From the NCBI GenBank assembly GCA_033980235.1, contig CM067074.1:35604723-35668722 (forward strand): 64,000 bases of DNA, written 5' to 3'. This DNA comes from Diadema setosum (lineage: Eukaryota > Echinodermata > Echinoidea > Diadematoida > Diadematidae). Made by a program: the position numbers and the translations under genes. The notes below the pieces were generated by a model. That model was given only the letters and a program-made list of their open reading frames with translations, was not told the DNA's origin and did not search any database. Shown here in pieces: positions 45,101-55,623 of this stretch. Each line of letters opens with the position of its first letter. Within the stretch, counting starts at the first letter, position 1.

Positions 45101-46300
45101 CTTACGTATTTCAGTTTATGGCCAACAAAGAAGCTTGTGAATGGGATGCCTGGTAGGGTGACCATAGCATTTCTTGCCATTGCGAGACTTTTTCTTGTTT
45201 GTCTTCATTCTCTTGAGGCAGCATCAAGTTTTTGAAGATCACCTTCAATTACATCAATGCTTGCTTTGGTACAAATATTCATTGATTGGGATTAAATATA
45301 ATCATTAACGAGGTTCCACAACGCAAAATAGTGTGTTGCCCGAGAGGCAAAAACGAACCGTTTTAGCGGGTTTTTTGGCTATACGGGATGTAACGCTTAC
45401 ACGCTTGCCCACACTATCGGATAGTGGTATGCCCCCTCCCCCCCTTACGCAGTTTTTGCCCCTCAGCATCTCTTGATGACGTAATCAGAACCTCATCCTT
45501 ACATTTTGAATTTTGGGCGGCTATTTTGAATCGAGAGATGGCTGTCATTCTGCGTGAATTGGAAATAAATTCAGTCTAACTAGGACAATTTTGGCACATT
45601 CATCTAAGGTTCTTACCACAGTATTATAATTATGTTTTCTATGGCGGCCATCTTGAATTTCAACATGGTGGCCTATCTAATGATCCACAATTAGGAAACA
45701 GCTGTACTGGACTGTTGGACACCACAAGCACGTGCATTCTTGAAAATTTGATGCTTCTACAATAATTGCAAACCGAGATATGGGTAAAAACGCTATGGCG
45801 GCCATTTTGAATTTCAAGATGGCGGCCTACAAACTCTACAAAGCAAGCCACAATATCAGAAAATGATAAATCAGAGTGTCTGACATTATAACGATGTATT
45901 TTGCACCAAGTTTGAGGTTTCTACTATGGTCACTTTATGAGATATGGGTAAAAATACAGCTTGCTATGGCAGCCATTTTGAAATTCAAAATGGCAGCCTA
46001 CAAATTGTATCAAAACAATCCACAATAGCAGACAAAGATTTAACAGAGTGTCTGACATCACACCTATGCATTTTGCACCAAATTGTAAGCTTCTGCAATG
46101 CTCACTTTATGAAATATGGGTCAAAATACAGTCTGCTAGGGCGGCCATTTTGAAATTCAAAATGGCGGCTGAAGACGTGGTCAGAAAAAATGGAACCAAA
46201 GTTTTTTGGATTCAGCACCCCCAAATTGACAAAGTTAGCGAAAAAAATCAATTTTGGCACGAAAATCTCACGGGATTACATAGTAGCCTCTACTATGAGG
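42190..46300. mobile_element. 4.1 kb giant inverted repeat of ~170 bp units
   Basis: The outer ends match inversely (CTACTATGT, CCCGTGAGATTTTCGTGCC, CAATTTGGGGGTGCTGAATC). Inside them, about six units in the left arm (42330-43190) and five in the right arm (45510-46170) each centre on a palindrome like GCCATTTTGAATTTCAAAAT with ~170 bp spacing. Between the arms is about 2.2 kb with traces of coding DNA. I infer a DNA transposon with long, tandemly built inverted ends. Its superfamily is not recognised. Confidence 0.7.
43860..45140 (-). pseudogene. Degenerate ORF inside the giant inverted repeat
   Basis: On the minus strand, broken frames read coding-like peptides: LTAVQPMILKLQRSNDSSVL with WRLHPSEFLHNLEDHNTRVM, then IVTALKLTNVVFGSQVSQTF and LNHAECAMTQCLQKFGVDDF. 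Stops and shifts separate them. I do not recognise the family. By position between inverted ends it could be a transposase relic. Confidence 0.35.
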
Positions 46301-46429
46301 ACTGAAAATAAGTGAAATGGGTCAACCTAGCCGAACTTGACTTTTTCATATTTTCTGAAAGAGCGGGTCTTCTTTTACAATATACTAAAATCTGGCATCA
46401 TAAAACAGGCAGGAAAGTGTGTTTTTTTT

Positions 46430-46931
46430 AGCAGTTTATCTCGAACATTTTTGGTAGAATAGTGTGATTAGGTGTGTCTTTAGAATCCCTTTTTCATTTT
46501 TGAAAAACCTTGTCCACACTCTTCACTTTCAACTCTAATAACTTTTGAAAGGATAGTGCTACTGCTTTGAAAGTTGGCATTAATTATAAACAGAATGTTT
46601 TAATGAGGCATATTTAATTTCAGTTTAATCTGATAATCCCTTCATTGTTGTTACTCTGGTGGTTTACTTCCTGTTTTTTGCCCCATTCATCGCACAGCCA
46701 GCACGGTTTGGTAAAGATTAAGCGCTTGAATAGACACTGTACTTCAGAGCCTCTTTTCTCAGCTCACACTTTTCCTGAGTTTGTGCTTTCTTTCCAATAT
46801 TTAGCTTGGTTAGGAGAGTCCATTTGATTTGAGTTATACATCATTTTAAAGCTTAAAGTCTGCTCTTTCAGAATATGGTCTTAACTAAAAATTCATGTCT
46901 GGCGACTTTTTGTTTGTTTTGAGGTGCAGGG

Positions 46932-46935
<4 letters not shown>
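46430..46935 (+). repeat. ~520 bp dispersed repeat, copy 2
   Basis: It is the same family and orientation as 13375-13895 and starts just outside the giant inverted repeat. The right end meets a (TA)n tract at 46935-46980. Confidence 0.75.
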
Positions 46936-46976
<41 letters not shown>

Positions 46977-47002
46977 TATATGTATCTTTTTTTTTAATCG
47001 GA

Positions 47003-47262
47003 GTCATCCCACAAGACCGACACCCATGAGTCATACAACCCACGAGTCCTACAGCCCACGAGTTCGACACTAGGCATATAAAGCCCATGAGATTGACACT
47101 GGGTAAAAACAGCCCACGAGTTCGACAGATACAACACGAGGTTTAATGTGTTGGTCTCATGGGCCTTGTTTGCTTAGTGTCAAATTCATGGGCTGTATGA
47201 CTCGTGGGCTGTATGACTCGTAGGCTGTATGACTCGTGGATGTCGGTCTCGTGACGCGCACC
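47003..47262. repeat. 'ACGAG' modular array 3
   Basis: The left run has CCCACAAGACCGACACCCA, CATACAACCCACGAGTCC and AGCCCACGAGTTCGACA. The right run mirrors it with GACTCGTGGGCTGTAT units. It folds back as a whole and lies next to a (TA)n tract (46935-46980). Confidence 0.75.
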
Positions 47263-47265
47263 GTT

Positions 47266-47897
47266 TTCCCCACACTCTATAAAGCAGGATGCTAAGAAAG
47301 ATTTAGATTCAATTATGCTACTTTTGTTACACCGTGGGCGCTCTTGTCAGTATCACACAGGGAACAGTGGCATCTTAATTAAAAGGTGCGAACTGGTCTT
47401 AAAGGTGCAAAGTTAGAAGGTACACTCTATTTTTCTCAGAGTGTAGCCTATTTCAGAGTCGCTGTAGAAAATATCTTTTTATGTACTGTTGCAAAAGCTG
47501 CACAGCATTACGCCATTCGCGACCATTGCAATAAAAATGATATTTTGGTTGTGTTGATCATTAAACGGCTGGACAGCTAATCCATAATTGTCTGATACAT
47601 CAAACCTGTAGCTCCATGTGACCTGAATACCCCCGCTCTCATAGACATTGCTTTCTTTAAGCGTGGATTTTTTTTTTTTTTTTTACGCGTTTGTCGAGGA
47701 CCTACATCCTGTGTAAGTGAAATCTCATATTATCTTAAAGGGTTGATGCAGTTTTAGTTAAGATGGAGCTGCTGGTTTCCAACTTCTTGTCTGTGTTTGT
47801 GTGCGGCTTGTGAGATGAGGAGAAACCTCTCATGAAAATAAAAGAACTTTTCTTAGAGGAATTCACAGTTATTTCATGGAAATTGGCCTAGAAATGG

Positions 47898-47933
<36 letters not shown>

Positions 47934-48242
47934 CGATCCAAATAAAATATGACCGACCAAGAAATTTATTAGGATTTTTTTATTTCCCCATAGAATTGCA
48001 TGATCTTGTACACTTCATAGAGTTGTTGTTTCCTAATATGTCGCAAAGCTGAATCATCACCTCAGTTAATAAATACTATACCATCCATTTGATATTCCTT
48101 TTAAAATTCTTCAAGTGGTGGCAAATAAAAAAAAAATGATAATTCTTGGACACTTCTTTAATGATCAGGCATAAGTATGACTACAGCGCAAATGTCTTTC
48201 ACAACTTTCGATTGGTTGATTAGTAGAGGTTAACCTACATAA
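47266..48242 (+). other. Gene-free stretch
   Basis: Unrecognised AT-rich DNA with a T-run at 47668 and a (TA)n tract at 47900-47928. Confidence 0.5.
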
Positions 48243-48622
48243 AGGGATGGTACAGTATTGGTGGAGATGAGAATTGGGCTTTTAACTTTTTGCGAGATAC
48301 CAAGAAAACACTTACGAAATAGTACAGAGTATACCATTTTAAGAGGAATTCAAAGTTTATTTGATGAAAATCCAGTTTGGAATGACTGAAACATCCAAAA
48401 ACAAAGTTAAAAAAGCGATCATAATAAAGTGTGGGTTCCACACTTTTTAGAATTGCTCTGTTTTGGATATCTCAGCCATTTCAAAACCAATTTTCATCAA
48501 ATAAACATTGAATTCCTCATGGAATTTCATGCTCTTTCATATTTCATAAAAGGTTTCTCATTATGTCACCAAAAAATGTTAGAAACCTGAAATTAGGTAT
48601 CAACCAAAACTATACGATCCCT
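48243..48622. mobile_element. Foldback MITE, family A copy 3 (diverged)
   Basis: It aligns over its length with 107-490 but is clearly diverged. It keeps AGGG/CCCT ends with ATAA on the left and TTAA on the right (48623-48626). Confidence 0.75.
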
Positions 48623-49123
48623 TTAACAGTTAGGCCTGCGCGGTGTTTTTTATCCAGCTATAAAGTTTCGACAATTTAATGTATTGACTTTCGATACTTG
48701 TAAGATGGTACAGGCTGTTGTAGAAAAGATTATAATTCTAAAAATCTATATTACCTAAACAGTGCCTGCAAATTTGACACGATAAAAAAACAAAAAACAA
48801 AAAAACAAAACGCACCAAAGGTTATCAACCATCGCATTCATCACATGTATCCAAACTCAAAGATCAACATATTTTTAAACACGTGTATCCATCGGTACAT
48901 GTATGTGCAAGTGTGCTTTATATTATTGATATACTTTTGTTTACAAACATATTTGCATTTTTTTCATATACATTTATTGTTATTTTGCAAAATTTAATGC
49001 ATTATTTGGATATGGAAAATGAATTAATTCAAATAAAATGAAATGTTAATTTGTATTGATGTTATGTCTACATTAAGTCTTCCTGAGAAGATTGAGGATA
49101 AAAACTTCTGACCAATATCTTAA

Positions 49124-49491
49124 AGGGGATGGCTAGTTACTGATCAGCGGGAATCAGTGGGAATTCTGGGGATGAATGTTCCAATCCTTGTGGAATACAT
49201 TTAAGAGTACAATATATATCTATTATTGTGTGAAAATTATTTGTTTTAGAATGGTCTGCTATTCAAGTAATGTGCAGTTCAATGTTTCCAGGTTAGCATG
49301 CCTGTACACGGGGTGATCGTTAACGGCCCGTTAACATTGAACTGCACGTTACTTGAACACGAGACCATTCTGAAGCAAATAATTGTCACACAACAAGATA
49401 TATAATGTACTCTTTAATGAATCCCACAAGGATTGGAACGTATCCTCAGCATTTCCACTGATTCCCACTGATCAGTTACTAGCCATCCCCT
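49124..49491. mobile_element. TTAA-bounded near-perfect foldback MITE
   Basis: AGGGGATGGCTAGTTACTGA at the left mirrors the right end. The arms are about 165 bp around a centre near 49310, with TTAA at 49120-49123 and 49492-49495. There is no ORF. Confidence 0.85.
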
Positions 49492-49972
49492 TTAAAAGGA
49501 CAATGATATAAAACAAAGTGTTAGAAAGCATTGTAGGGGTTGTCGTTGTTAAAATAATCCAGTGGCGGATCCAGATATGTTTTCAAACAAACGAAATAAA
49601 AAAAAAGGGAGGGGTGGCGTGCGTCCCCTTTTAGACAATTTTGAAAAAGGCGCCTCCCTTTTCATATGGAATTCCTGATCCCGCTCCTGTAAGCAGTGGG
49701 TGTTTTGTTTGTTTGTTCGTTTGTTTATCTTTATGGGGGGGGTTCAAAGCGAATATGCCCTTACTTTGATGTTAGTGTCAATAAAAAGAATCTTAAAAAT
49801 TGTCAATATTCATTTCTCACTTGTTTGCAATTGATTCATATAATTTGTGGAACCTTGTAAGCTATGCTTTTGTTGTTGTTGTTGTTTTAGGGGGGAGGGG
49901 GGTCAATGGGGTCAATGATCTCTCCTTTTTTTTGTCAATTCAACGATCTCTCTTTTTTGTTTTGTTTTACAG

Positions 49973-50103
49973 AATGGGATAATGCCATGGATGGTAGCGG
50001 CTGCATGACAGTTCAGGAAGTCAGTCAGAGCCTCGTTTTCAGAAGGTTTCCCTCGTGTTCTGGAACAGTGATCGGACGCGCAGTTTGTCGGCCTAATATT
50101 TAA
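49973..50103 (+). CDS. Possible 3' terminal exon of the lectin gene
   Basis: A pyrimidine-rich tract and acceptor TTTTACAG precede a phase-1-compatible frame of about 43 codons. It contains WDNAMDGSGCMTVQEV and ends AVCRPNI with TAA at 50101-50103. The three Cys, separated by about 18 and 10 residues, loosely recall the last CTLD exon, but WND is missing in this frame. The phase would join CAG|A of 27718 to AA, giving Lys. The stop codon lies within the TTAA target site of the MITE that starts at 50104. The 22 kb gap to the previous exon is long but full of inserted elements. It is a candidate only. Confidence 0.35.
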
Positions 50104-50308
50104 AGGAAACAAACCCCAAAGAGCAATATGGATTGAGTGAAGGCAGCAACGTTATGTAGAACACATCAGTGAAAGTTTGAGGAAAATCGGACTTTAAGAA
50201 TTCATAACTTGCATCGATTGTCCGGTTTTCCTAAAACTTTCACTGATATGTTCTACTAATGTTGCTGCTTTTATTCAATCCTTATTTCTCTTTGGGTTTT
50301 GATTACCT
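50104..50308. mobile_element. Family C MITE, short deletion derivative
   Basis: It is 205 bp, begins AGGAAACAAACCCCAAAGAG and ends with the inverted counterpart, with TTAA at 50100-50103 and 50309-50312. The middle is deleted compared with 7692. Its left TTAA supplies the stop codon of the possible lectin exon 49973-50103. Confidence 0.8.
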
Positions 50309-50984
50309 TTAAATCAGAGTATTCACATTGACCCACCCCCCTCCATTTTGTGTTTAGATTTCCAAGATTGACCAATCATCCGCATCCTACTAAAGTAGAT
50401 TAAGCCAGTGAGCTCCATCTGGGATAAAACTATGCAGTAATATATTATCTTCATTTTGATGGAGTCTTTAGAAGACCTACATGCACAAGAAAATGCATAT
50501 CAAGAAATTTGATTCATTACGCTTGTCTTATTTCTTCGTTAAAAAGTTATTACACGACATGGACACAAAGACGTCATTACATCCGTATTAATCGCCTAAT
50601 TAAATGTGTTGTATTATCATCAATCATTTAGATTCTCAATCAATGATGCTTGTAAAAACGCAACCTAGATCACTTCTTTTCGATGACTATGCGGACTTAG
50701 TCAGTCTAAAAACATATAAGCATTACAAATAACAGAACATTTTCCATATCGTAATACTCTCTTATAACTGAAGATATTCAAGAGGTAAAATTTAACAGAG
50801 CAAACAAATGGCGAAATAATATTATTACAATCTATTCTAAGAACAGAGAGAGAGGGATAAAGAGTTACAAAGTGACGTATAGAGAGACATTAATAATTCG
50901 ATAGGGAATCAAAGAAAGAGAGCCAGAAGCAGAAATAACGACACAGAGGGTTGGAGACAAAGGAAGTGTGCAGATTCAATGCCC
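50309..50984 (+). other. Gene-free stretch
   Basis: AT-rich DNA with an A/G-rich run at 50835-50930. No gene or repeat structure seen. Confidence 0.5.
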
Positions 50985-51560
50985 GTCACGAGCTCGACAA
51001 CCACGAGTCACGCAGCCCACGAGTTATACATTCACGAGTCATGCAACCCACGAGTTATACACTCACGAGTCCTGTATCCCACGAGTTATACACTCACGAG
51101 TCATACAACCCACGAGTTATACACTCACGAGTCATACAACCCACGAGTTATACACTCACGAGTCATAGCCACCGAGATAGACACTAAGCTTGACATCATC
51201 AAGTAAGATAGACCCATGAGCTATTATAATACAACCCCCGAGGTAGATATCATTTTTTTCCTACAAGTGTCGATCTCGGCGGCCTTTTTCGCCTAGTGTC
51301 GAACTCGTGGGAGTTACTTGCCTGGCATGTGTCTAGTGTCCAGCTCGTAGGCCTGTTTTACTTGGTGTGTATCTCGTGGGCCTGTTTTACTTGGTATCTT
51401 ACTTTGTTTCAAAGCAAACAAATGGCGACATAATGTTATTTCATTCTAGGAACAGATAATGAGATAATGAGCCGCAAAGAGGTGTGAAGAGAGCTCTTGG
51501 GCCTGTTTTACGCATCTACCTCATGGGCTGTATGACTCGTGGGCTGTATGACTCATGGGC
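50985..51560. repeat. 'ACGAG' modular array 4 (regular 31 bp units)
   Basis: From about 51006 to 51166 a 31 bp dimer (ACGAGTCATACAACCC plus ACGAGTTATACACTC) repeats about five times. The inverted counterpart (CTCGTGGGCCTGTTTTACTT and GACTCGTGGGCTGTAT) runs from about 51305 to 51560. It yields overlapping open frames in three phases that are not genes. Confidence 0.85.
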
Positions 51561-51711
51561 CGTATCACTCGTGAAATTAAATTCTGGAATATTACTAAAA
51601 GTTTGTCAAGAGAGTCAACGCGTATTTTGCATAATCAATTCTTACGTTTGAGTTAACTTTCTCGGCAATGTCGAGACGTTGTAGATGATGCTTATATCTT
51701 TCTTGTCATCA

Positions 51712-51790
51712 GACTTGATGGTTATTGGAAAGATGAGAACGATGATGACTACGGAGAAGAAAAAGAAAACATCTGGAATTATTTTTAAGT
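51712..51790 (+). other. Weak candidate acidic terminal exon
   Basis: After TTGTCATCAG a frame reads LDGYWKDENDDDYGEEKENI followed by WNYF and a stop. The acceptor is good, but the codon phase (2) does not match the phase 1 end of the last lectin exon. I do not recognise the peptide. It could be the tail of another transcript or chance. Confidence 0.15.
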
Positions 51791-51925
51791 AATTTCGTAA
51801 TTCTAGAACGTGGTCTTTACCTTTTACCTTGGATTTACCTTGGAAGTAGGCATTTAAAGTTAATAACTTATTTGTCTCTCGTTGACGTTATCATCAGGAA
51901 GAAGAATCCAGATTAGGACACAGGT

Positions 51926-53040
51926 CTAGTGGCGCTGTACAGCAGTTGATGAACATGGACAGGCAAAGGACTCTTCTGGGTCAAATTGGTCTTTTCTTAA
52001 CGACCAAAATTTCGACAAGTTGGACTTGAAAGTGTTAATTGATGCACTCTCCACCACAGCAGATGGGAGGTTGTTCCATTCATTAATACATCTCTGAGAA
52101 AAGGATCCATATCTAAGCTTTGAGTAAACTCTCTTCTTGGCAATCCTATATCGATGGCCACGGGTTGTAACTATCAGTAGGATGGTCAAAGAAGTGTGCC
52201 GGATCAAGGTCATCTAGGCCATGCATTATTTTGTACATCTGAATCATATCTGCTCTATGGCGTCTATAGGCAAGAGATGGCAATTTGAGATGTTGTAATC
52301 TCTTCTCATAACTCAGGTGTTGTAGCATCTGTATTTGGCGAGTTGCTCTACGCTGCACTTTTTCTATTTGTGTAATGTCTTTTTTCAACACGGGATGCCA
52401 CACAGTTGAACAGTACTCAAGCCCGGGTCTGACGATTGCTTTGTATAAATGCATAAAACCTGTTCTGTCCAAATTAGAAAAAGTCCTATTGATGATCCCA
52501 AGCTTGCGATTTGCAGCAGCACATACACTATCCACATGATGTGAAAACTTCAATTGTTTGTCAAATATTACACCAAGGTCTGTCTTAACTTCGACGGCGG
52601 GAATAGGTGTATTCTCGTCTGAAATGTAGTAATTATGACGAGGATTACTTCGACCATAGTGGATGACCTTGCACTTCTCTTGATTAAATGGTAGTTGCCA
52701 CTGTTGGGACCATTTTAAGAGTCTTGCCAGATCGGCTTATTCAAGCAGATTTTCACCATCCAATGGAGAGCGAATTGGCGAGAAAATTTTCGTATCATCT
52801 GCAAATAGCTTGACTTCTGATGTAGTGTTACAAATAATATCAGGAATGTCATTTACATATAACAAGAACAATGTCGGCCCCAATACACTGCCTTGAGGTA
52901 CACCGCTAGCAACGTCTGATGCACTTGATAGGGTACCATTTACAACTACCCGCCGGGTTCTTCCAGTCAGGAAAGACTTGATCCATTTATGTAGATTCCC
53001 TGTTATGCCGTACGCCTCTACTTTGTAGAAATCTTGGAGT
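51926..53040 (-). pseudogene. LINE ORF2, second half of RT
   Basis: After the insertion the minus strand resumes with KVEAYGITGNLHKWIKSFLT, GVPQGSVLGPTLFLLYVNDI (motif B) and VKLFADDTKIF (motif C, FADD at 52794-52805). A stop interrupts near 52740. The thumb follows (AIVRPGLEYCSTVWHPVL, EKVQRRATRQ), then a frameshift near 52160, and the C-terminal end with CINEWNNLPSAVVES. The stop is at 51926-51928. Confidence 0.8.
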
Positions 53041-53791
53041 ATTATTTGATTCTACAATGTCCATGTCTGTTCAGATCTCTGCTGTCTGTAAATCCGTGAG
53101 ATATCAGTTACGCAATTTGGGCATTTTTCGCAAGTATTTAACTCGTTCAGCCACAGAAAAAATAGTTCATGCTCTTATATCATCACGACTTGACTTTGGT
53201 AATGCACTCCTATTTCAGCTACCACAATCTCAACTTTCACGGCTACAAAAATTGCAAAATTCAGCAGCCCGCGTTGTTACCCTTACCAGGAGAAATACTC
53301 ACATTACCCCTGTTTTGTCCTCATTGCATTGGTTACCTGTTGAATCTCGCATTGTATTTAAACTATTACTATTTGTTTTTCATTGCATACATGGATCTGC
53401 CCCAGAGTACAATGTTAATTTACTGACATTTTATAATCCTTCCAGATGTTTAAGGTCATCCGATTGTAGATTGCTTGTTGTTCCAAAAACGAAGAAATCA
53501 TGGGGGGATCGGTCGTTTGCACATGCTGGACCTTACCTGTGGAATCAGTTGCCTCAAGCTATCCGTCACATTTCGAATGTTGACTCCTTTAAAGTTGCCC
53601 TCAAGACTCATTTGTTCATGACCATTTTCCAGTAGAATTGTATATTATGATGTATATTTTTTCATTATCATTATTGTGTCATTCATTTTCATGTGCATGT
53701 TTGTGTAAGGATTTTTGTATTTCATAACTTACTTCTTCTACTGCGCCTTGAGCACGTTAACTATGTGGAACTGGCGCATTATAAGTACCCT

Positions 53792-53820
<29 letters not shown>
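53040..53820 (+). pseudogene. LINE inserted into the LINE, opposite strand
   Basis: A 192-residue frame (53057-53635) is the C-terminal RT end of the family also seen at 24465: SSRLDFGNALLFQLP, LQKLQNSAARVVTLTRR, LSSLHWLPVESRIVFKLLLF, GPYLWNQLPQAIRH and FKVALKTHLF. The 3' UTR and a (TTA)n tail (about 53790-53822) follow. Flanks TTGTAGAAATCT and TTGTTTAGAAGTCT may be the diverged target duplication. It is 5' truncated, so inactive. Confidence 0.8.
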
Positions 53821-53823
<3 letters not shown>

Positions 53824-55623
53824 TGTTTAGAAGTCTAACATGTGGAACACTGTTAAAGGCCTTGCTGTAATCTAAGTAGATGCAGTCGATATTACCCTTG
53901 ATGTCCAACTCCTTCATCCAGGTTTCAGACACATTAAGTAGCTGTGTTGCACACGATCTACATCCTCTAAATCCATACTGCTCATCCGTGAGGAGAGAGT
54001 TCGCATTCAAGTATTTGATAATTTCATTACGTACAGTGGTTTCCATTAACTTAGAAAGGGAACTGGTTAGGCTGACTGGACGATAATTTCCTGGTTTCTT
54101 TTTGTCTCCTTTCTTAAAAATTGGAGTAACGTTGACTTCCTTCCATGAGTCACATACCACACCACTCAACATAGATTTGTTAAACAGATGAGCAAGTGGC
54201 TGGGAAATTTCATTCACCAATTCTTGAAGTGTGCGATTGTGAACATTGTCAGGTCCCGGTGATTTAGATTGGTCCAATAATATTTCAAGATAGAATTTTT
54301 GACATTTTCATAAGTAAAATAGACTGTGTCTAGTTGCATGTCACAAATCCTAGGTTCAAGGGATGGAACAAAACTTACATCCTCCTTGGTGCACTGATGC
54401 AAAGAATGAGTTCAGTGTTTCTGCTTTATCAGCATCAACGCTAGCAATGGTTCCGTCCGACTTCTCCAAGTCACCAATACCGTGCCGAAACTTGTTTTTA
54501 CTCTGAACATATCTCCAAAAACTTTTCGGATTGGATTTTATTTGCGAGGTCAACTTATGTTCAAATGGCGTACAGTGTTATTCATCCATAGTGGTTGCTT
54601 ATTATTCCTGGCTTTGACCTTTGGTACAAACTTAGCTGTTAACTCTTCCAAGCAATGAACAAGAATATCATTTTCACTGTTGATATCATCGTCCTGCACC
54701 ATTGCGGAAAATGTATCATTATCTTTCACATGTTTCCACACACGCTCATAATCTCATTTGAAGAATGCAAAGTGTTCTTTTACGGGAATGCTTGTTACAC
54801 CACCAGGCAGAAGCAGTCTAAAATCTAGCACCATGTGGTCACTTTTACCAATCGGTGGTGATATTGCTAAACAGTCTACCATATCCTCTTGGTTCGTAAT
54901 GACAAGATCTAGAATGTTGGACTTCTGCCCGTCTCTCATCCTAGTGGGCTCTTCCACTAGCTGCGAAAGAAAAAGATTCTGCAGAACTTCCACAAAGTCC
55001 CTGGCAAATTTATTTCCAGCTCCAGATACGGATAGAATATTCCAATCTACATTCGGTAAATTAAAGTCTCCAACAATGAATACGTTAGTATAAGATGAAT
55101 TTTCTATCTCGTAAAATAGTTCCAACAGAGCCTCATTGTTTGCATCCGAACTATTTGGGCTTCTGTAAACACATCCAAAGTGAATACACTCTGATCCTGA
55201 TGAAAAAACACACCATACGCTTTCCACGAAGTCACTGTCTTTGAAAACTACTTGTTTTGACTGTAAGTTCTTTTTACAGTACAATATAACACCTCTCTCA
55301 CTTTCTGCTGGCATAAACATGTTGTATCCATTAATAATAAGTTCACAATCATCCACTGAATGAAGTAAGTTCTTTGGAAGTATCTCCACTAGAGCAATGA
55401 CATCTGGGTTTAGTACAGCAATTCTTGCTTCTAACTCTAACTTCTTGTTTAGTAAAGAGTCTACATTGCTGTACATACAAGTCAAATGCCCTCCACGAAT
55501 ACTAGTACTACTATTTACATGTAAAGAGTTTCCAGAGTCGATTTCTATGTTAGACATCCTGAAAGGGCTGAGGGCCTTTCTGATTACCTTTTTTTGTTTA
55601 GCTGATTTGAGGGATCCTTTCAC
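53824..55623 (-). pseudogene. LINE ORF2, endonuclease and first half of RT
   Basis: Residues from 55623 to 54754 form an intact APE endonuclease: CMYSNVDSLLNKKLELEARI, PDVIALVEI, FIVGDFNLPNVDWNIL and the final SDHMVLDF carry the catalytic N, E, D/N and SDH motifs. Downstream, three frames (54741-54277) hold the linker. Then QSKSPGPDNVHN, VTPIFKKGDKKKPGNYRPVS and DCIYLDYSKAFNSVPH (RT motif A with catalytic Asp) follow, and the frame is cut at about 53824 by the inserted LINE. Confidence 0.8.

Noticed and set aside
50951..51206. Three overlapping His/Glu/Tyr-rich ORFs
   Set aside because: All three phases are open because of the 31 bp tandem unit. This is a repeat, not a gene.
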